64,000 bases of DNA from Castanea sativa (taxonomy: Eukaryota > Streptophyta > Magnoliopsida > Fagales > Fagaceae), in the NCBI RefSeq assembly GCF_040712315.1, contig NC_134017.1:14972001-15036000 (forward strand), written 5' to 3'. Position 1 is the first letter of the stretch; every line of letters starts with the position of its first letter. Shown in pieces: positions 1 through 10,140 of this stretch. A program made the translations under genes and the position numbers. The notes under the pieces were generated by a model. That model was not told where the DNA came from. It saw only the letters and a program-made list of their open reading frames with translations, and searched no databases.

Positions 1-345
1 TTAATTTTTATTTTTTTCTTCTTTCCTCTTTCTTCCTTTTTCTTTTCTCTTATTTCTTTACGCCTTTTTTTCTCTAGCTTTTTCCTTTTTCTGTCTTTTT
101 CTTTTCTATTTTTTCTTCACGCCTTTTTTTCTCCAGATTCATCCTCTTTCTTTGTTTTCCTTTTGTCTTATTTTCTTTCTCTTCTTTTCTCTTCTTCTTC
201 ACGCCTTTTTTTCTCCAGCTTCTTCTTCTTTCTTTCTTCGCCAATTTCTTCTCTCAACTTCATCTTGTTTCTTTCTCTCTTTCTTTATTTCTTCTTTCAA
301 GATCTGTGGTTTTTTTTTGGTGGGTTTGTCTGGTACTTTCTACGG
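1..345. repeat. CT-rich low-complexity tract with a repeated module
   Basis: Almost pure pyrimidine on the plus strand. A module reading roughly ACGCCTTTTTTTCTC plus a CAG or TAG recurs near 59, 118 and 200, so the tract is a degenerate tandem repeat. ORFs read through it consist of Ser, Phe and Leu only and are not credible proteins. Confidence 0.7.
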
Positions 346-1135
346 GTTTATTTGTTTTAGTATTTGTGGGTTTTATTTCGGTTAGTATGGTATTTTCATG
401 GTGATTTTAGGCCCCTGATTTGATTTTAATGGTGGCTTCCCTTCGTTTTGTTTGGGCTCCGGAGAAGAGAGGGAAGCTAGCTGGGTAAAATAAATGAGGA
501 AATGACGGCAATAGCAGGCGACAAAAAATGCTACAAGTCCAACATGTTAATAATCAATGCCAAAATTAAGCCTGGAATATAAGACAAAATGCGATATAGA
601 ATAATCTTGATAGTGAAATAAAATGAGTCAATAAGAACACAAAATTTGGGATTGGGTTCTATACAATGAATTTTGCAGAGGGAGAGTCCTATTATCAATT
701 ATCTTGCAGGACTCAGGAAAAGAGAGATTCGTCACATTGGAAAAGTACTTCGGACTCAATCCGAGGTTCAACACTTGTATTTATAGGGCTCTAAAAAGTT
801 TGACTAGGTTACACAAAGGAGTAACTTACAATTCTGTCTTTCTCTCTCTTGTTTACAGATTTCCATCCGCTCGTAATTCTATGAGGAAATTCTCTTTAAA
901 TACATTCTTCCATTACATCTTGACCATCCAGGTGTTGGATTTCAGATTTTTGGATGAGGTATTTCCTCCTTTGTGTCCTGCCGAAAGTGTGAAAAGGTTG
1001 TGCTAGCTGGAGGAGCACTGTTCAGAGTCTTTTCTTCATCAATGTTGCTGAAAGTTTCCTCTTCCAAAGAAAGAGTTATCCATTCTTCGTTGGAGATCCC
1101 CCAATCTCTGTGGTCCTGTCTTCCAAAGAGTGGCT
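346..1135. other. Intergenic, no supported gene
   Basis: A 100-codon ORF at 704-1006 has no recognisable motif. A TATA-like TATTTATAGG lies at 778-787, inside this ORF. Nothing else is supported. Confidence 0.5.
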
Positions 1136-1370
1136 TTTTTTTATAATCTTTTCAATTTTTTATAAAAAATTTTCTTAAATAAATATTTAATATATGTCCT
1201 AATCTCACCCTATAATATATATTGTCGGTGGAGTGTATATTGTCGGAATGCAAAAAGACAAAATAGTTGTTAGGTCTCATTGTCACATCGATTGATCGAT
1301 AAATAAGTTTCTTACATGTTGTGTCGGTGGAGCGTGTTTTTGGCCTTCTGTCTCAGCAAACCTCCTACGT

Positions 1371-2495
1371 TGAGTACGCATGACAAAACCGGCAGGTCGG
1401 GTCGGCTCAATTGATTTGTGGATTAAATTGATCATTTTAAATGGGTTAAAAAAAAAATTTGGGTCAATTAGTTACTGATCGAGTTAGGTTGACTCGTATT
1501 TTTTACATGTATTTTTTTTGTTTTTATTTTTTATTATTATAAAGAAAACAACATGTATTTGTCATTTGAAAAGTTATGTAACAAATTATTTGATGTAAAA
1601 TGCACTATTTTGAATTTACTATTTATATCAAAAATGAACTCAGTTAAACTTATTAATATTTATTCAATAATTTTAAAATTATACAAATTCTAAAATAACA
1701 CAAAGATAAGTAAAACAAATACACAAATTTTATTTCTATACAATATCAACATTCCAAAATATAAAACAAAATTACAAATAACTTATTGGATAACTCATTT
1801 GATAAAAAATAAAAATATATAAGAAATTTACAATCCTGAAAATTAATTTTATAATCTATTATCAATTGTGATTGGCTCTCTATTTCAATTTGAGATATAC
1901 ATTAAAGTTTGATTGCTTACTTATTTATACATGGTCTCTTTTATGAATATCATATCATTGTTAAGCAATACACATTCTAGAAAATATCATAATTTATTTT
2001 AAAAAGCCGTTTATTTTGAACATAAATTGTTAAAAAAACAGGTCTAAGCATTCATAATTTATGCTAATTTGATACTTTGGCTTCACTATTTTCACACTTA
2101 TGAATGTTTCTCATACATATTTTCAATTTTAAATATGTTTTTAACTCTACTGTAATTAGATTATCTTGATATGTACTTTGTTATTTAATATCTAAATTTT
2201 TTTACTCATTATAGAATGCTCAACCATTTATCTTTCAATTAATTTGTATGCAGTTATGTAAATATATCAATTGTTTCTTTAAATCTCACAATAAACAATT
2301 AAACCAATATTATCTAAATTTTACCCTTTTTTACCCCCAAAAAAAAAGTTTTAAGAAAATGGTTGCGGGTTAGGTCGGGTTGGGTTGACCCGTAAAAACA
2401 CGGGTCGGATCACGGGTCAACCCGTTTTTACTTCGAGTAAAAAAATAGGGTTTGGGTTAGGTATATTTCGGGTCGGGTCAGAAGTTTTGCCATGT
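1371..2495. mobile_element. Non-autonomous DNA transposon inserted in copy A
   Basis: Copy B lacks this block: its sequence passes straight from the CTCAGCAAACCTC motif to the GGTGATAGGGAAGG motif. The ends form imperfect inverted repeats. CATGACAAAAC at 1379 pairs with GTTTTGCCATG ending at 2494, followed inward by GGTCGGGTCGG and its complement-like GACCCGACCC. CTACGT is found on both sides (1365-1370 and 2496-2501), a plausible target duplication. The interior is very AT-rich and non-coding. The superfamily is uncertain (hAT-like by appearance). Confidence 0.55.
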
Positions 2496-2640
2496 CTACG
2501 TGGAGGTGATAGGGAAGGTCCACTCTAGGCCTAGCTCAGTTATTGAAGGAAGAGAAGAGAGAAAAAAATAAAAATTACAAAACTAATTAAGTGTGCGTTT
2601 AGATATAAATTAAAAAATTGCTTATTTTACTCTTCAGTTT

Positions 2641-2660
2641 ATTTTTGTTATTATTTATGT
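2641..2660. other. Empty Helitron target site (paralogous to 6833/9043)
   Basis: Copy A reads TTTTTGTTA then TTATTTAT across 2650/2651. In copy B the same string is split after the A by a 2.2-kb block that starts TC and ends CTAG, and it resumes with T. This is the pre-insertion site expected for Helitron insertion between A and T. Confidence 0.8.
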
Positions 2661-3204
2661 GTTCAAATATATCTTTTTATATTTTTTATGGGTCTCACTG
2701 TACTATGTTAGCTAACTTTTACCTTTATCTAGTTTATAAATAAATAAATAAAAAATAAACCTTTACTTTTATCTATAGTATTTTTAACAAAAAAATTTTA
2801 ATTTTAATAAAATAAGCTATTTCTAAACCGATTTTAAATAAGTTTGACAGACCTTGTCAAAAAAAATTTTAATTACTCCCAAAAGTATGAGTATTTTATT
2901 CTAAATAATGTAACCTATGGGATGCATTTAACAAAACCCTATGTATATAATGTAAGTTAGTGAAGTTTGTTATTCTGTTTCCTTTGACGTGAAGGGTAAG
3001 TTCAAGTAGAAAACGTTAGTGTTAAAAAATGTCAGTAGATTTGAATAGTGGTCAAATATGCTGCTTCTAGGTCTCTTTCATGCACGTGTGTAGCTAGTGT
3101 AAGCTTCTTCTTCTTCTTCTTCTTTTTTGGCTGAATATGTGTAAGCTTCCTTCAGTCCCATATAAGCCTGTTTAGTAAATTCAATTATTTTAGGAAATAT
3201 GTCA

Positions 3205-3290
3205 AGAGGTTTATAGTTCAATTGGTAATTCTTAGTATTTTTAAAAGAGACGTTTAATGCTCAAATCTCAATACAACATATATGCTCCAT
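3205..3290 (+). repeat. Possible tRNA-derived SINE remnant (in copy A)
   Basis: A box A-like TAGTTCAATTGG at 3214-3225 is followed about 35 bases later by a box B-like GCTCAAATCTC. The same stretch is present in copy B near 10262-10345. The spacing suits an internal Pol III promoter but the boxes are imperfect and no tail was identified. Confidence 0.3.
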
Positions 3291-3576
3291 GGAGTATAAA
3301 TAAGTAAATGAAGTGGAAAACAATAAATATTTAATAATGAGTGATATTTAAAAAAAATTAGATCTCCTATAAATTTGTAATCTAAAAAAGATGTAACCTT
3401 AGTACAGCTTGAACTCATCCATTAAATATCATATCATATTTTTTTCCAATAATAAGACCAAACAAAACCAAAGAAATTATGGAAATATCTCTATCCAGTT
3501 GATTTATTTTAGAGATAGCATTATAAACATCCAAGTAAAAAACTTTGACCTTAAGGGTCTTTTGGAATAAGGGCTT

Positions 3577-4389
3577 CTATATGAAGGTGAAGGCTATTTG
3601 GAAATTATCAAGAAGTAATTTAATGAGAAAAGGAAGGTCTGTAAATTCTCCATCTTGAAAAGTGAGATAAGTGCAGAGTACTTCTTGCAGAATTTTACTT
3701 TTTTCATCGCATGAATACATTGGCTCTGCTAGCAACGTATCCTGAAGGGATATTGTCTCTATCGAGATGCCTTCATGCTTATCCAAAATCTTCACTGAAA
3801 CCTTTTGAATTTCTTTGGGTTGCACTGCTGGTGCCTTGCCCTTTACTTTCATGGCTGCCTTGGAGGGTCTTTTATTCATATTAGTCTGCAATTGGCTTTT
3901 GGTAAGAGGATTAGTTGGTGTATCAATGTCTTGAAAATAAACAATATTTTGATAATAAACATTTCTTTGCAAAGCTTCTTTAAAATTCATTTTAAAAACT
4001 TTTCTGTCAATGTCTTTCTGTAAAATTCCTTTGAAATCTTTTATAAGAAAATCATTTTTAAAATTTAAAGTAATAAAATAAACTAAACAAACTTTGCCCT
4101 TTACACCTTTGTGCCCTCGCTGAGTAGTGTCATAAGAATAGTTATAGTGAAGTCTGTCATTGTCGGAGTGATTGGAATTCAAAAAATTCACAAAATTTGC
4201 CATGATTTTATCCGTTCGTAAGTATTACTATATCTCTCACTCTGCGAGAATATGTGAAATAGAGATTCTCCATAAAGTCTTTCATCAACCACTATAATAG
4301 TCGGGAGGAAATCTGTTAGGGACTTGTGATTAACTTTATCTGTTAAGATATTAAACTTACTTTTGTTCAAGAATTATCACAATTAATTA
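3577..4389 (-). pseudogene. Movement-protein-like ORF remnant, 3' portion
   Basis: Two overlapping minus-strand ORFs (4370-4188 and 4203-3577, the latter 208 codons) are in different frames, so at least one frameshift lies near 4195. Their basic, aromatic-rich composition and general layout resemble the 30K-type movement proteins found in endogenous caulimovirid-like insertions of plant genomes. I infer this from general resemblance only. A further fragment in the same orientation lies beyond the Pack-MULE at 6019-6283. No reverse transcriptase or coat-like ORF is adjacent, so it is an isolated and decayed remnant. It could instead be part of an unrecognised plant transposon. Confidence 0.35.
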
Positions 4390-4650
4390 GGCGTAAATGC
4401 ACTTTTAGTCCCTACATTTTGACCCAATTTTTATTTTGGTCCCTATATTTTATTTTTACCACTTTTAGTCCTTAAATCAATTAAAGTGTGACATTTAAAT
4501 TCTTACCGTCACCCAACTAACAGAAAATGCTGACATGGCTGACGGCACAGTAAAATAATAATTAAAAAATCTATTTTAGCATTAAAAAATTGTCACGTCA
4601 GCATCTAAAATTAAAAAAATTAATTTATTAATTTTAATTAAATGAAAAAA
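4390..4650. repeat. Pack-MULE left terminal inverted repeat
   Basis: Pairs with 5770-6018 in inverted orientation at high identity, with small indels. A purine-rich A/CAA tract (4747-4795) follows inward. Confidence 0.75.
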
Positions 4651-4929
4651 TGAAAAACAAAAAAGTCACATTAATTGAGATTTAAGAGTGCCTTGAACAA
4701 GAACAACAAAAACACAAACCAAGATCTATCAACACAAACCCAGAAATAAAAAAAAAAAAAAAAAAAAAAAACAACAACAACAACAACAACAACAAACAAC
4801 CATTCAAGATTGTCAAAAATGCAATTCAAAAACCACAGATTAAAAACCAAATCAAAAACCAGATCAAACCCACTTGACACAGATCAAAAACCACAATCCA
4901 AGCTTTGTTTGCATTACAACAATGCAAAC

Positions 4930-5060
4930 AAACCAAACCCATCTTCGAATCCAAACACACCCACCAAAGAAACCCCACACCCACAAGAACACCCAATCGA
5001 AGTAATCGCTCAAATCCGAGACTACCCAGATCGGAAAGAAAAACCCAATACGGATTTGCA
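4930..5060 (+). pseudogene. Captured kinesin motor-domain N-terminal fragment
   Basis: The frame starting at 4810 contains HPIEVIAQIRDYPDRKEK (4990-5043), preceded by a Pro/Asn/Thr-rich leader. This block resembles the start of the motor domain in plant kinesins of the phragmoplast (kinesin-10 like) group, where it forms the first beta strand before the nucleotide-binding region. No P-loop, switch or later motor motifs follow, so only the 5' end of the gene was captured. The sequence from about 5060 to 5220 (rich in Gly, Ser, Trp) is from another unidentified source. The identification rests on this one short block. Confidence 0.5.
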
Positions 5061-5224
5061 GACGGAGACGAGTGGACTGAGGATCAACTTGGAATCGGCG
5101 AGGGAGTACTCGATTGGCCTGCCGTCGTGGAGTGGACCCGGGCCAAACGAATTGGACTTGGATTCGGGTTCAACTCCAATTGGTTCCTCTTGCTCCTTTG
5201 GAGGTAGATTGAACTTTTCGATAA

Positions 5225-5704
5225 CAGACTGTAGGTGCCGTTTTTCAATCAGACGAGAGGAAGAGGAAGAGGATGTTGTCAAATCGCGAATCCGCAAGGC
5301 GATCTCGGATGAGGAAGCAGAAGCAGCTGGAGGATCTGACGGACGAGGTGACTCGGTTGCAGCTCTCGAATCGCGATCTGGTGCAAAAAATCAACACCAA
5401 GGAGCTGAACTCCGAGGCGATCAAATCCTCCAACAACGTTCTCAAAGCTCAGTATGCGGAACTCACAGATCGCTTGCGATCCTTGAACTCGGTGCTTCAG
5501 ATGATCGAAGAAATGAGTGGATTCTCCGTGGATATTCCGGAGATTCTTGATCGAAGAAATGAGAGGATGTTCTCCAGTTGGTTTCGTGTGAGTTTTCTGT
5601 GTTTGCTATTGTTTATGCTATTTGATTTGGTGATGTTCATTTTTTTCCCTATAGGTTTGATGTTCATGTTCTTTGATTTTGGTTTTTCTAGGTTTATTTC
5701 TTGA
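5225..5704 (+). pseudogene. Captured S1-type bZIP transcription factor fragment
   Basis: The frame open from 5225 to the stop at 5702-5704 reads SDERKRKRM and then [20 protein letters not shown], the basic region of plant group S bZIPs (N-x7-R/K signature). A leucine-zipper segment follows, then the C-terminal block [14 protein letters not shown] and VDIPEI, typical of the bZIP53/bZIP1-like group. The family is about 145-170 residues long. Here the native N-terminus is missing, and the natural C-terminal tail after VDIPEI is replaced from about 5560 by hydrophobic, non-homologous sequence. An internal ATG at 5273 could still initiate a DNA-binding and dimerisation unit. The leucine heptads look intact. 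Whether it is transcribed cannot be seen. Confidence 0.85.
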
Positions 5705-5769
5705 TTTAAGAAGAATATTGAAGAACAAGTTCTTAATCTTCTTAGATCACAATTCATGTAATTTTTTGT

Positions 5770-6018
5770 TTTTAATTTTTTTATTTAATTAAAATTAATT
5801 TAGATGCTGATGTGACAATTTTTTAATGCCAAAATAAATTTTTTAATTATTATTTTACTGTGCCGTCAGCCACATCAGCATTTTCTATTAGTTAGGTGAC
5901 GGTAAGGACTTAAATGTCATGCGTTAATTAATTTAGAGACTAAAAGTGATAAAAATAAGATATAGGAACCAAAATAAAAATCAAGTCAAAATATAGGGAC
6001 TAAAAATACATTTACACC
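5770..6018. repeat. Pack-MULE right terminal inverted repeat
   Basis: Inverted copy of 4390-4650, ending CATTTACACC at 6018. Confidence 0.75.
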
Positions 6019-6283
6019 TTAATATTTTTTTTAATAGTTAGTAAAGGAGAATCTGTCCAGACTTCTTTTAATAAAACATCTGTTATGAGTTTTTGAGATT
6101 ACCTTAAAGGGTGTAAGTATGTCCTTTATTATAGTTTTACTTGGTATATCTGTCAAACTGTCAGTCCATTCATAATGACTAAAAGAAATTGTAGGCATAG
6201 TTCTATCTTATATATGTTTTTCATTAGTCATTCTCACAGGGTGATTGTACTATGTGTCAGTGCCTTTGCCAAAAGAGTCTGAC
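6019..6283 (-). pseudogene. Movement-protein-like ORF remnant, 5' portion
   Basis: On the minus strand an open stretch of roughly 55 codons runs toward the Pack-MULE border. It has the same orientation as the remnant at 3577-4389. It carries at least one in-frame stop near its start. I infer that both pieces were one ORF before the Pack-MULE landed; they are not usable as a gene. Confidence 0.3.
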
Positions 6284-6343
6284 TTTTTTTTTATAATTTT
6301 TTCAATTTTTTATAAAAAAATTTCTTAAATAAATATTTAATAT

Positions 6344-6506
6344 GAATTTTACTAATGTGTCCTAAGGGCATACAATAGTATACCTATTTTAGAAAAAAAT
6401 TTATCAAGAATTAAAAAAATTTTGATAACTTTTTCAATTCCCGATAAAAATTTTTCAAAACCGAATTTGTTAATATATGACCTAAGGGCATACATTAACC
6501 AGACTC
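6344..6506. mobile_element. MULE-type MITE with 9-bp target duplication
   Basis: ATTTAATAT is directly repeated at 6335-6343 and 6507-6515, while copy A has it once (near 1180). The ends are imperfect inverted repeats: GAATTTTACTAATGTGTCCT versus, from the other end, GAGTCTGGTTAATGTATGCC. Both carry a CCTAAGGGCATAC motif inside. The 9-bp duplication points to the Mutator superfamily. A related fragment may lie at 13250-13290. Confidence 0.8.
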
Positions 6507-7029
6507 ATTTAATATATGTCCTAATCTCACCCTATAATATATATTGTCGGTGGAGTGTATATTGTCGGGATGGAAAAAGACAAAATAGTTGTTAGGTCTC
6601 ATTGTCACATCGATAAATAAGTTTCTTACATGTTATGTCGGTGGAGTGTGTTTTTGTCCTTTTGTCTCAGCAAACCTCTAACGTGGTGGTGATAGGGAAG
6701 GTCCACTCTAGGCCCCAGCACTGTTATTGAAGGAAGGAAAGGGAGAAAAAATAAAAATTACAAAAGTAATTAAGTGTGCGTCTAAATACAAATTAAAAAG
6801 TTGATTTATTTTACTATTTAGTTTTTTTTGTTATCTATATATATATATATATATATAAACCAAAACTTCTGAAGCTCTCATAATTTTCTACGTCACTATT
6901 ATTTTCTTTTTTTTTTATTTTAAGTTTTATATCTTATATATTTATTATTTCAGGTTTCAGGTTTTAGGTTGTATTTCCTACTTCATTTTAGACTCTATAA
7001 AATAATAAATTTGAGTTATTCCTCCACGG

Positions 7030-7230
7030 CACTAACCCTAAACCTAACACAGCCTCTTTTTATTTGACTTGTAGTCCTACGTTTAGAAAGAGGAAACAAA
7101 ACCCTAAACCGAAAAAGCTACAAAAGTTTCAGCAATTTAATTTGAGATTTTTTGATTTGTAGGTGATTGCATACCATTATGGAGTGAGCCAAGCTTCTTA
7201 GAGAGCAACCTTACTGCAAGGCTGAAGGTA
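7030..7230 (+). pseudogene. Possible captured 5'-UTR/exon inside the Helitron
   Basis: The stretch differs from its AT-rich surroundings and has gene-like features. It holds CCTAAACC-type motifs, a TTTGTAG acceptor-like site before 7163, an ATG-containing segment near 7180-7228, and a GTAATA donor-like site at 7229. The source gene is not recognised. The short reading frame has an early stop. Confidence 0.3.
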
Positions 7231-7421
7231 ATAAAAATTTTCCATCCTTTTGTTTTTTTTAATACGTGTTAGCTTTTGTTGGGTATGAATTATGACATGC
7301 GTCTGGGTAGAAATTGTTTTTTTAATCGGTTTTCCCTGCAGCTCTCTTGCATATTGGAGTTTATTACATTGATTAGCAATGTTGATGATTTTTTTTAAGG
7401 GAATGCCTCAGTGAAGGACTC

Positions 7422-7474
7422 GTAGGTGTGTGTGTATATATATGTGTGTGTGTGTGTATATATATATATAATAC
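7422..7474. repeat. GT/TA compound microsatellite
   Basis: Runs of GTGTGT and TATATA in the Helitron interior. Confidence 0.8.
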
Positions 7475-8322
7475 TAATATATATAGAGAGATTAAAGATT
7501 GGAGAGCTGTAGTTTTATTTTTCCCTTCACCACTAATTTGAAAAGGAAAGAAAATCTTTCTAATATTTTTTTTTGTTATTTTATTTGTTTTTCATGATTT
7601 CAAATCTTGATGAGAATCACTTTTGCTGTGGAATACCAGACATATTTCACCATTAATCTATTACGAATATATTTGTATTTTAGCGTTCATATACAATGAT
7701 GCTAGGTGTAATCAAGAAACTATAATAATTTATAATAAAAAACACTAACACATAAAACAATTGTAAACCTTGATTTATAAGTTATAACTTTGTTTTATTT
7801 TTTTTATTGGTGGTATGTAAAGAAAAGGTCGGCTAAGAGGCATGAAATACATCTTTATAGATTTGAATTTGAATTTAATTAATGCTCTTTTTTGCCTTTT
7901 AATTGGTACCTCTTCTTCTTTTTTCCATTCATATATTTCAGCGTCTATTCTTTCCAAATTTCTTCCATTTGTGTGTGTGACGAGAGTTTGTTTTGTTTAT
8001 TGGCTTAAAAGTGTCCAAAGGAATTTTTTTTAAAATAGTTCTACTATTTAAGCCAGATGACTAACGCAATCTTTACTCAATTTTTGGTACATTTATTTGT
8101 CTTCGCTCCCTAACAATGTCATTTTATTCTTCTGAAGGTTGAGACTATATAACATTATTGGTGTTAGAGTTTCACTTTTTGGTCTTAGTATTTTATTTTT
8201 TCTCTTAAGTTGTTACTTTTATAAGTGAAAATTTACAACTTTTTTTTTACTCTTCCATGCATTGCACGGGTTATTATTAACCGAAACTTCTGAAACTCTC
8301 ATAATTTTTCATGTCAGCACAA

Positions 8323-8388
8323 TATTTAAATAAAATTAGCATTTTATTTAAATAAAATTAGCATTTTATTTAAATAAAATTATTATTT
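8323..8388. repeat. Three-copy 22-bp tandem repeat in the Helitron
   Basis: The unit ATTTAAATAAAATTAGCATT plus two T is repeated three times, the last copy diverged. It sits just inside the second Helitron unit. Confidence 0.8.
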
Positions 8389-9466
8389 TTAGTCCAACAT
8401 AAACTCAAACTCATTAATTTTTTAAAAATAAATTTAGTTTTATTTAATTAAAACTTAATAAGGAGTAAAACTCTATCTCTCTAATAAGCTTAACTTAAAC
8501 TCAAACGTTGATAATCTATATAAAAACAAAAATTATAATAGGACTCAAAAAAAAAAAAAAAACTCACGTTGAAAATCTTAGGTTTGGTTTTTAGGTTGAA
8601 ATTTCTACTAATTTTTTTTTTTTTTTTGTACATGGTAGATAAAACATCTTTATTTTTTTGGAGAAAAATCAAAACTGCAACCTATGTTTTCCAGCCTAGG
8701 GAACGATAAATTTTTATTTGGTATGTTATATATAAATTTGTTGAATTTGGTTTGGTTCTAAAGTAAAATTTGGGGATTCTATAAATTTTGAAGTTTTAAG
8801 TCTTGGAGTTTTTGGTATTTACATCTTAGTAGATTGATCTTAATTCTTCACCTTAAATGCTTTTATTTAGGTTCATGTGATTTTTTTTATTTTCTTATTA
8901 AAAGTTATATTTTTGGTTGATTAATTATTTTTTTGGGATTAATTTCAACAAAAAAAAAATTTCAGAATGTCTATTTACACATTGTTGGATTTTTTTTTCA
9001 GAATCAATAGTTTTTCCGTGCATCGCATGGGTTAACGACTAGTTATTTATATATTTAATTGCACATTTTGATACTATTTATGTGTCTCACTATACTATTT
9101 TAGCTAACTTATACCTTTATCTAGTTTATAAAAAAAAAAAACTTTTACTTTTATCTATATCATTATTAGAATTTTTTTTATTTTAATAAAATAAAAAACC
9201 AAATGCTAAATAAGTTTTACAGACCTTGTCAAAAAAAAATTTAATTTCTCCCAAAAGTATGAGTATTTTATTCTAAATAATGTAACCTATGGGATGCATT
9301 TAACAAAACACTATGTATATAATGTAAGTTAGTGAAGTTTGTTATTCTGTTTCCTTTGACGTGAAGGGTAAGTTCAAGTAGAAAACGTTAGTGTTAAAAA
9401 ATGTCAGTAGATTTGAATAGTGGTCAAATATGCTACTTCTAGGTCTCTTTCATGCACGTGTAAGTA

Positions 9467-10140
9467 AGCCTGTCCATTGGTTGGGTAGGGTCGGTTTTGG
9501 CCCCAGCCTGACCCGACCCACTAGCGTCGAGTGGAAGGCAAAGGGACCCGAAACCGACCGCCGGCGTCAATCGGTCAAGTCAATTTTGGGTTCGGATGGT
9601 GCTCGGATCAGTTCGGTCAATGAAGAGAGTCGTGTAGAGCCTGCAAATGTCACTGAAATCTACACTCTACCAGTCGAAATCTACAAAAACTGACTAGACC
9701 GGCATCGAAAATTGCCGAAATCTACACCAAAATCGCCAAAATCTATTAGGATTTGGCCAAATCTAAGCTTGATCTTACCAAATACGGTCAAGACTCACTA
9801 GATCTCCTCGAATCCAAGCTTGATCTCCTCGAATCTAAGCTTGATATCACCAAATCTCCTCAAATCTAAGCTCAATTTTACCAAATACAGTCGAGACCTC
9901 GCTAGATCTCCTTAAATCTAAGCTTGATCTTGCCAGAGTTGGCTAGATCAGAATATAACATCAGTCGGGTCGGGTGGCTCGGGTTTTGGAGAAGAAAACC
10001 CACCACTCGACCCATTGGCGTCGAGTCTTGGGCACAGAAACCCGTAACCGACCAACGAGAGCGTTGGTTCAGGCTAAAATCAGGTGGAGATTGGGCAGTT
10101 TGGTCGGTTTGGCGGGTGTGGGTCGGGTCTGGACACCTCT
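9467..10140. mobile_element. Foldback DNA element inserted in copy B
   Basis: Copy A lacks this block between CATGCACGTGT and the TTCTTCTTC tract. The ends are inverted: AGCCTGTCCATTGG at the left and, read from the right end, AGAGGTGTCCAGACC. Repeated GGGTCGG and CCGACCC strings lie next to both. The interior holds a degenerate tandem repeat (about 9745-9935, core AATCTAAGCTTGATCTCC). ORFs at 9430-9693 and 9924-10234 fall within it and lack motifs. It looks like a hAT-related MITE by its end motif; the target duplication is unclear. Confidence 0.5.
9745..9935. repeat. Degenerate tandem repeat, core AATCTAAGCTTGATC
   Basis: At least five imperfect copies of a 25-30 base unit containing AAGCTTGATC or AAGCTCAAT, inside the foldback element. 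Confidence 0.65.

Larger units (their letters stand above)
1136..3472. repeat. Segmental duplication, copy A
   Basis: The sequence matches copy B (6284-10532) in the same orientation in several collinear blocks. Examples are 1150-1370 with 6300-6680, 2500-2650 with 6683-6833, 2690-3100 with 9090-9460, and 3105-3472 with 10145-10532. The breaks in homology are explained by separate insertions in each copy. The shared sequence has no convincing ORF, so the duplicated unit is probably itself an old repeat or intergenic segment. Confidence 0.8.
4390..6018 (+). mobile_element. Pack-MULE with long TIRs carrying captured gene fragments
   Basis: The first and last ~250 bases are inverted copies of each other. 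The outer ends read GGCGTAAATGCACTTTTAGT and, on the minus strand from 6018, GGTGTAAATGTATTTTTAGT. Both arms hold the same TTTTGG-TCCCTATA and CCGTCA-C strings. Long TIRs of this kind are typical of Mutator-like elements. The interior has no transposase but contains pieces of at least two unrelated host genes (kinesin, bZIP), which defines a Pack-MULE. No clean 9-bp target duplication was found; only TTAAT is shared by the flanks. It splits a movement-protein-like ORF. Composition inside is clearly more GC-rich than the surroundings. Confidence 0.75.
6834..9042 (+). mobile_element. Helitron (non-autonomous), composite
   Basis: It starts TCTATATATATA after host A (6833) and ends CTAG at 9039-9042 before host T, with CCGTGCATCGCATGGG (9016-9031) just inside the 3' end as the subterminal hairpin. 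These are the classical Helitron termini (5' TC, 3' hairpin plus CTRR, A|T target). The empty site is preserved in copy A at 2650/2651. No Rep/helicase ORF is present, so it depends on another element. A second, internal 3'-type terminus (CCATGCATTGCACGGG, 8255-8270) is directly followed by a second copy of the 5'-proximal motif ACTTCTGAAACTCTCATAAT. The same motif occurs at about 6864. The element therefore appears to be two related units fused or nested. Confidence 0.85.

Noticed and set aside
704..1006. 100-codon plus-strand ORF
   Set aside because: No motif and no homologous context; an ordinary chance ORF in non-coding sequence.
4810..5550. 246-codon ORF read as one protein
   Set aside because: Only its kinesin-like block is credible. 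In the bZIP region this frame is out of phase with the clearly conserved bZIP frame.
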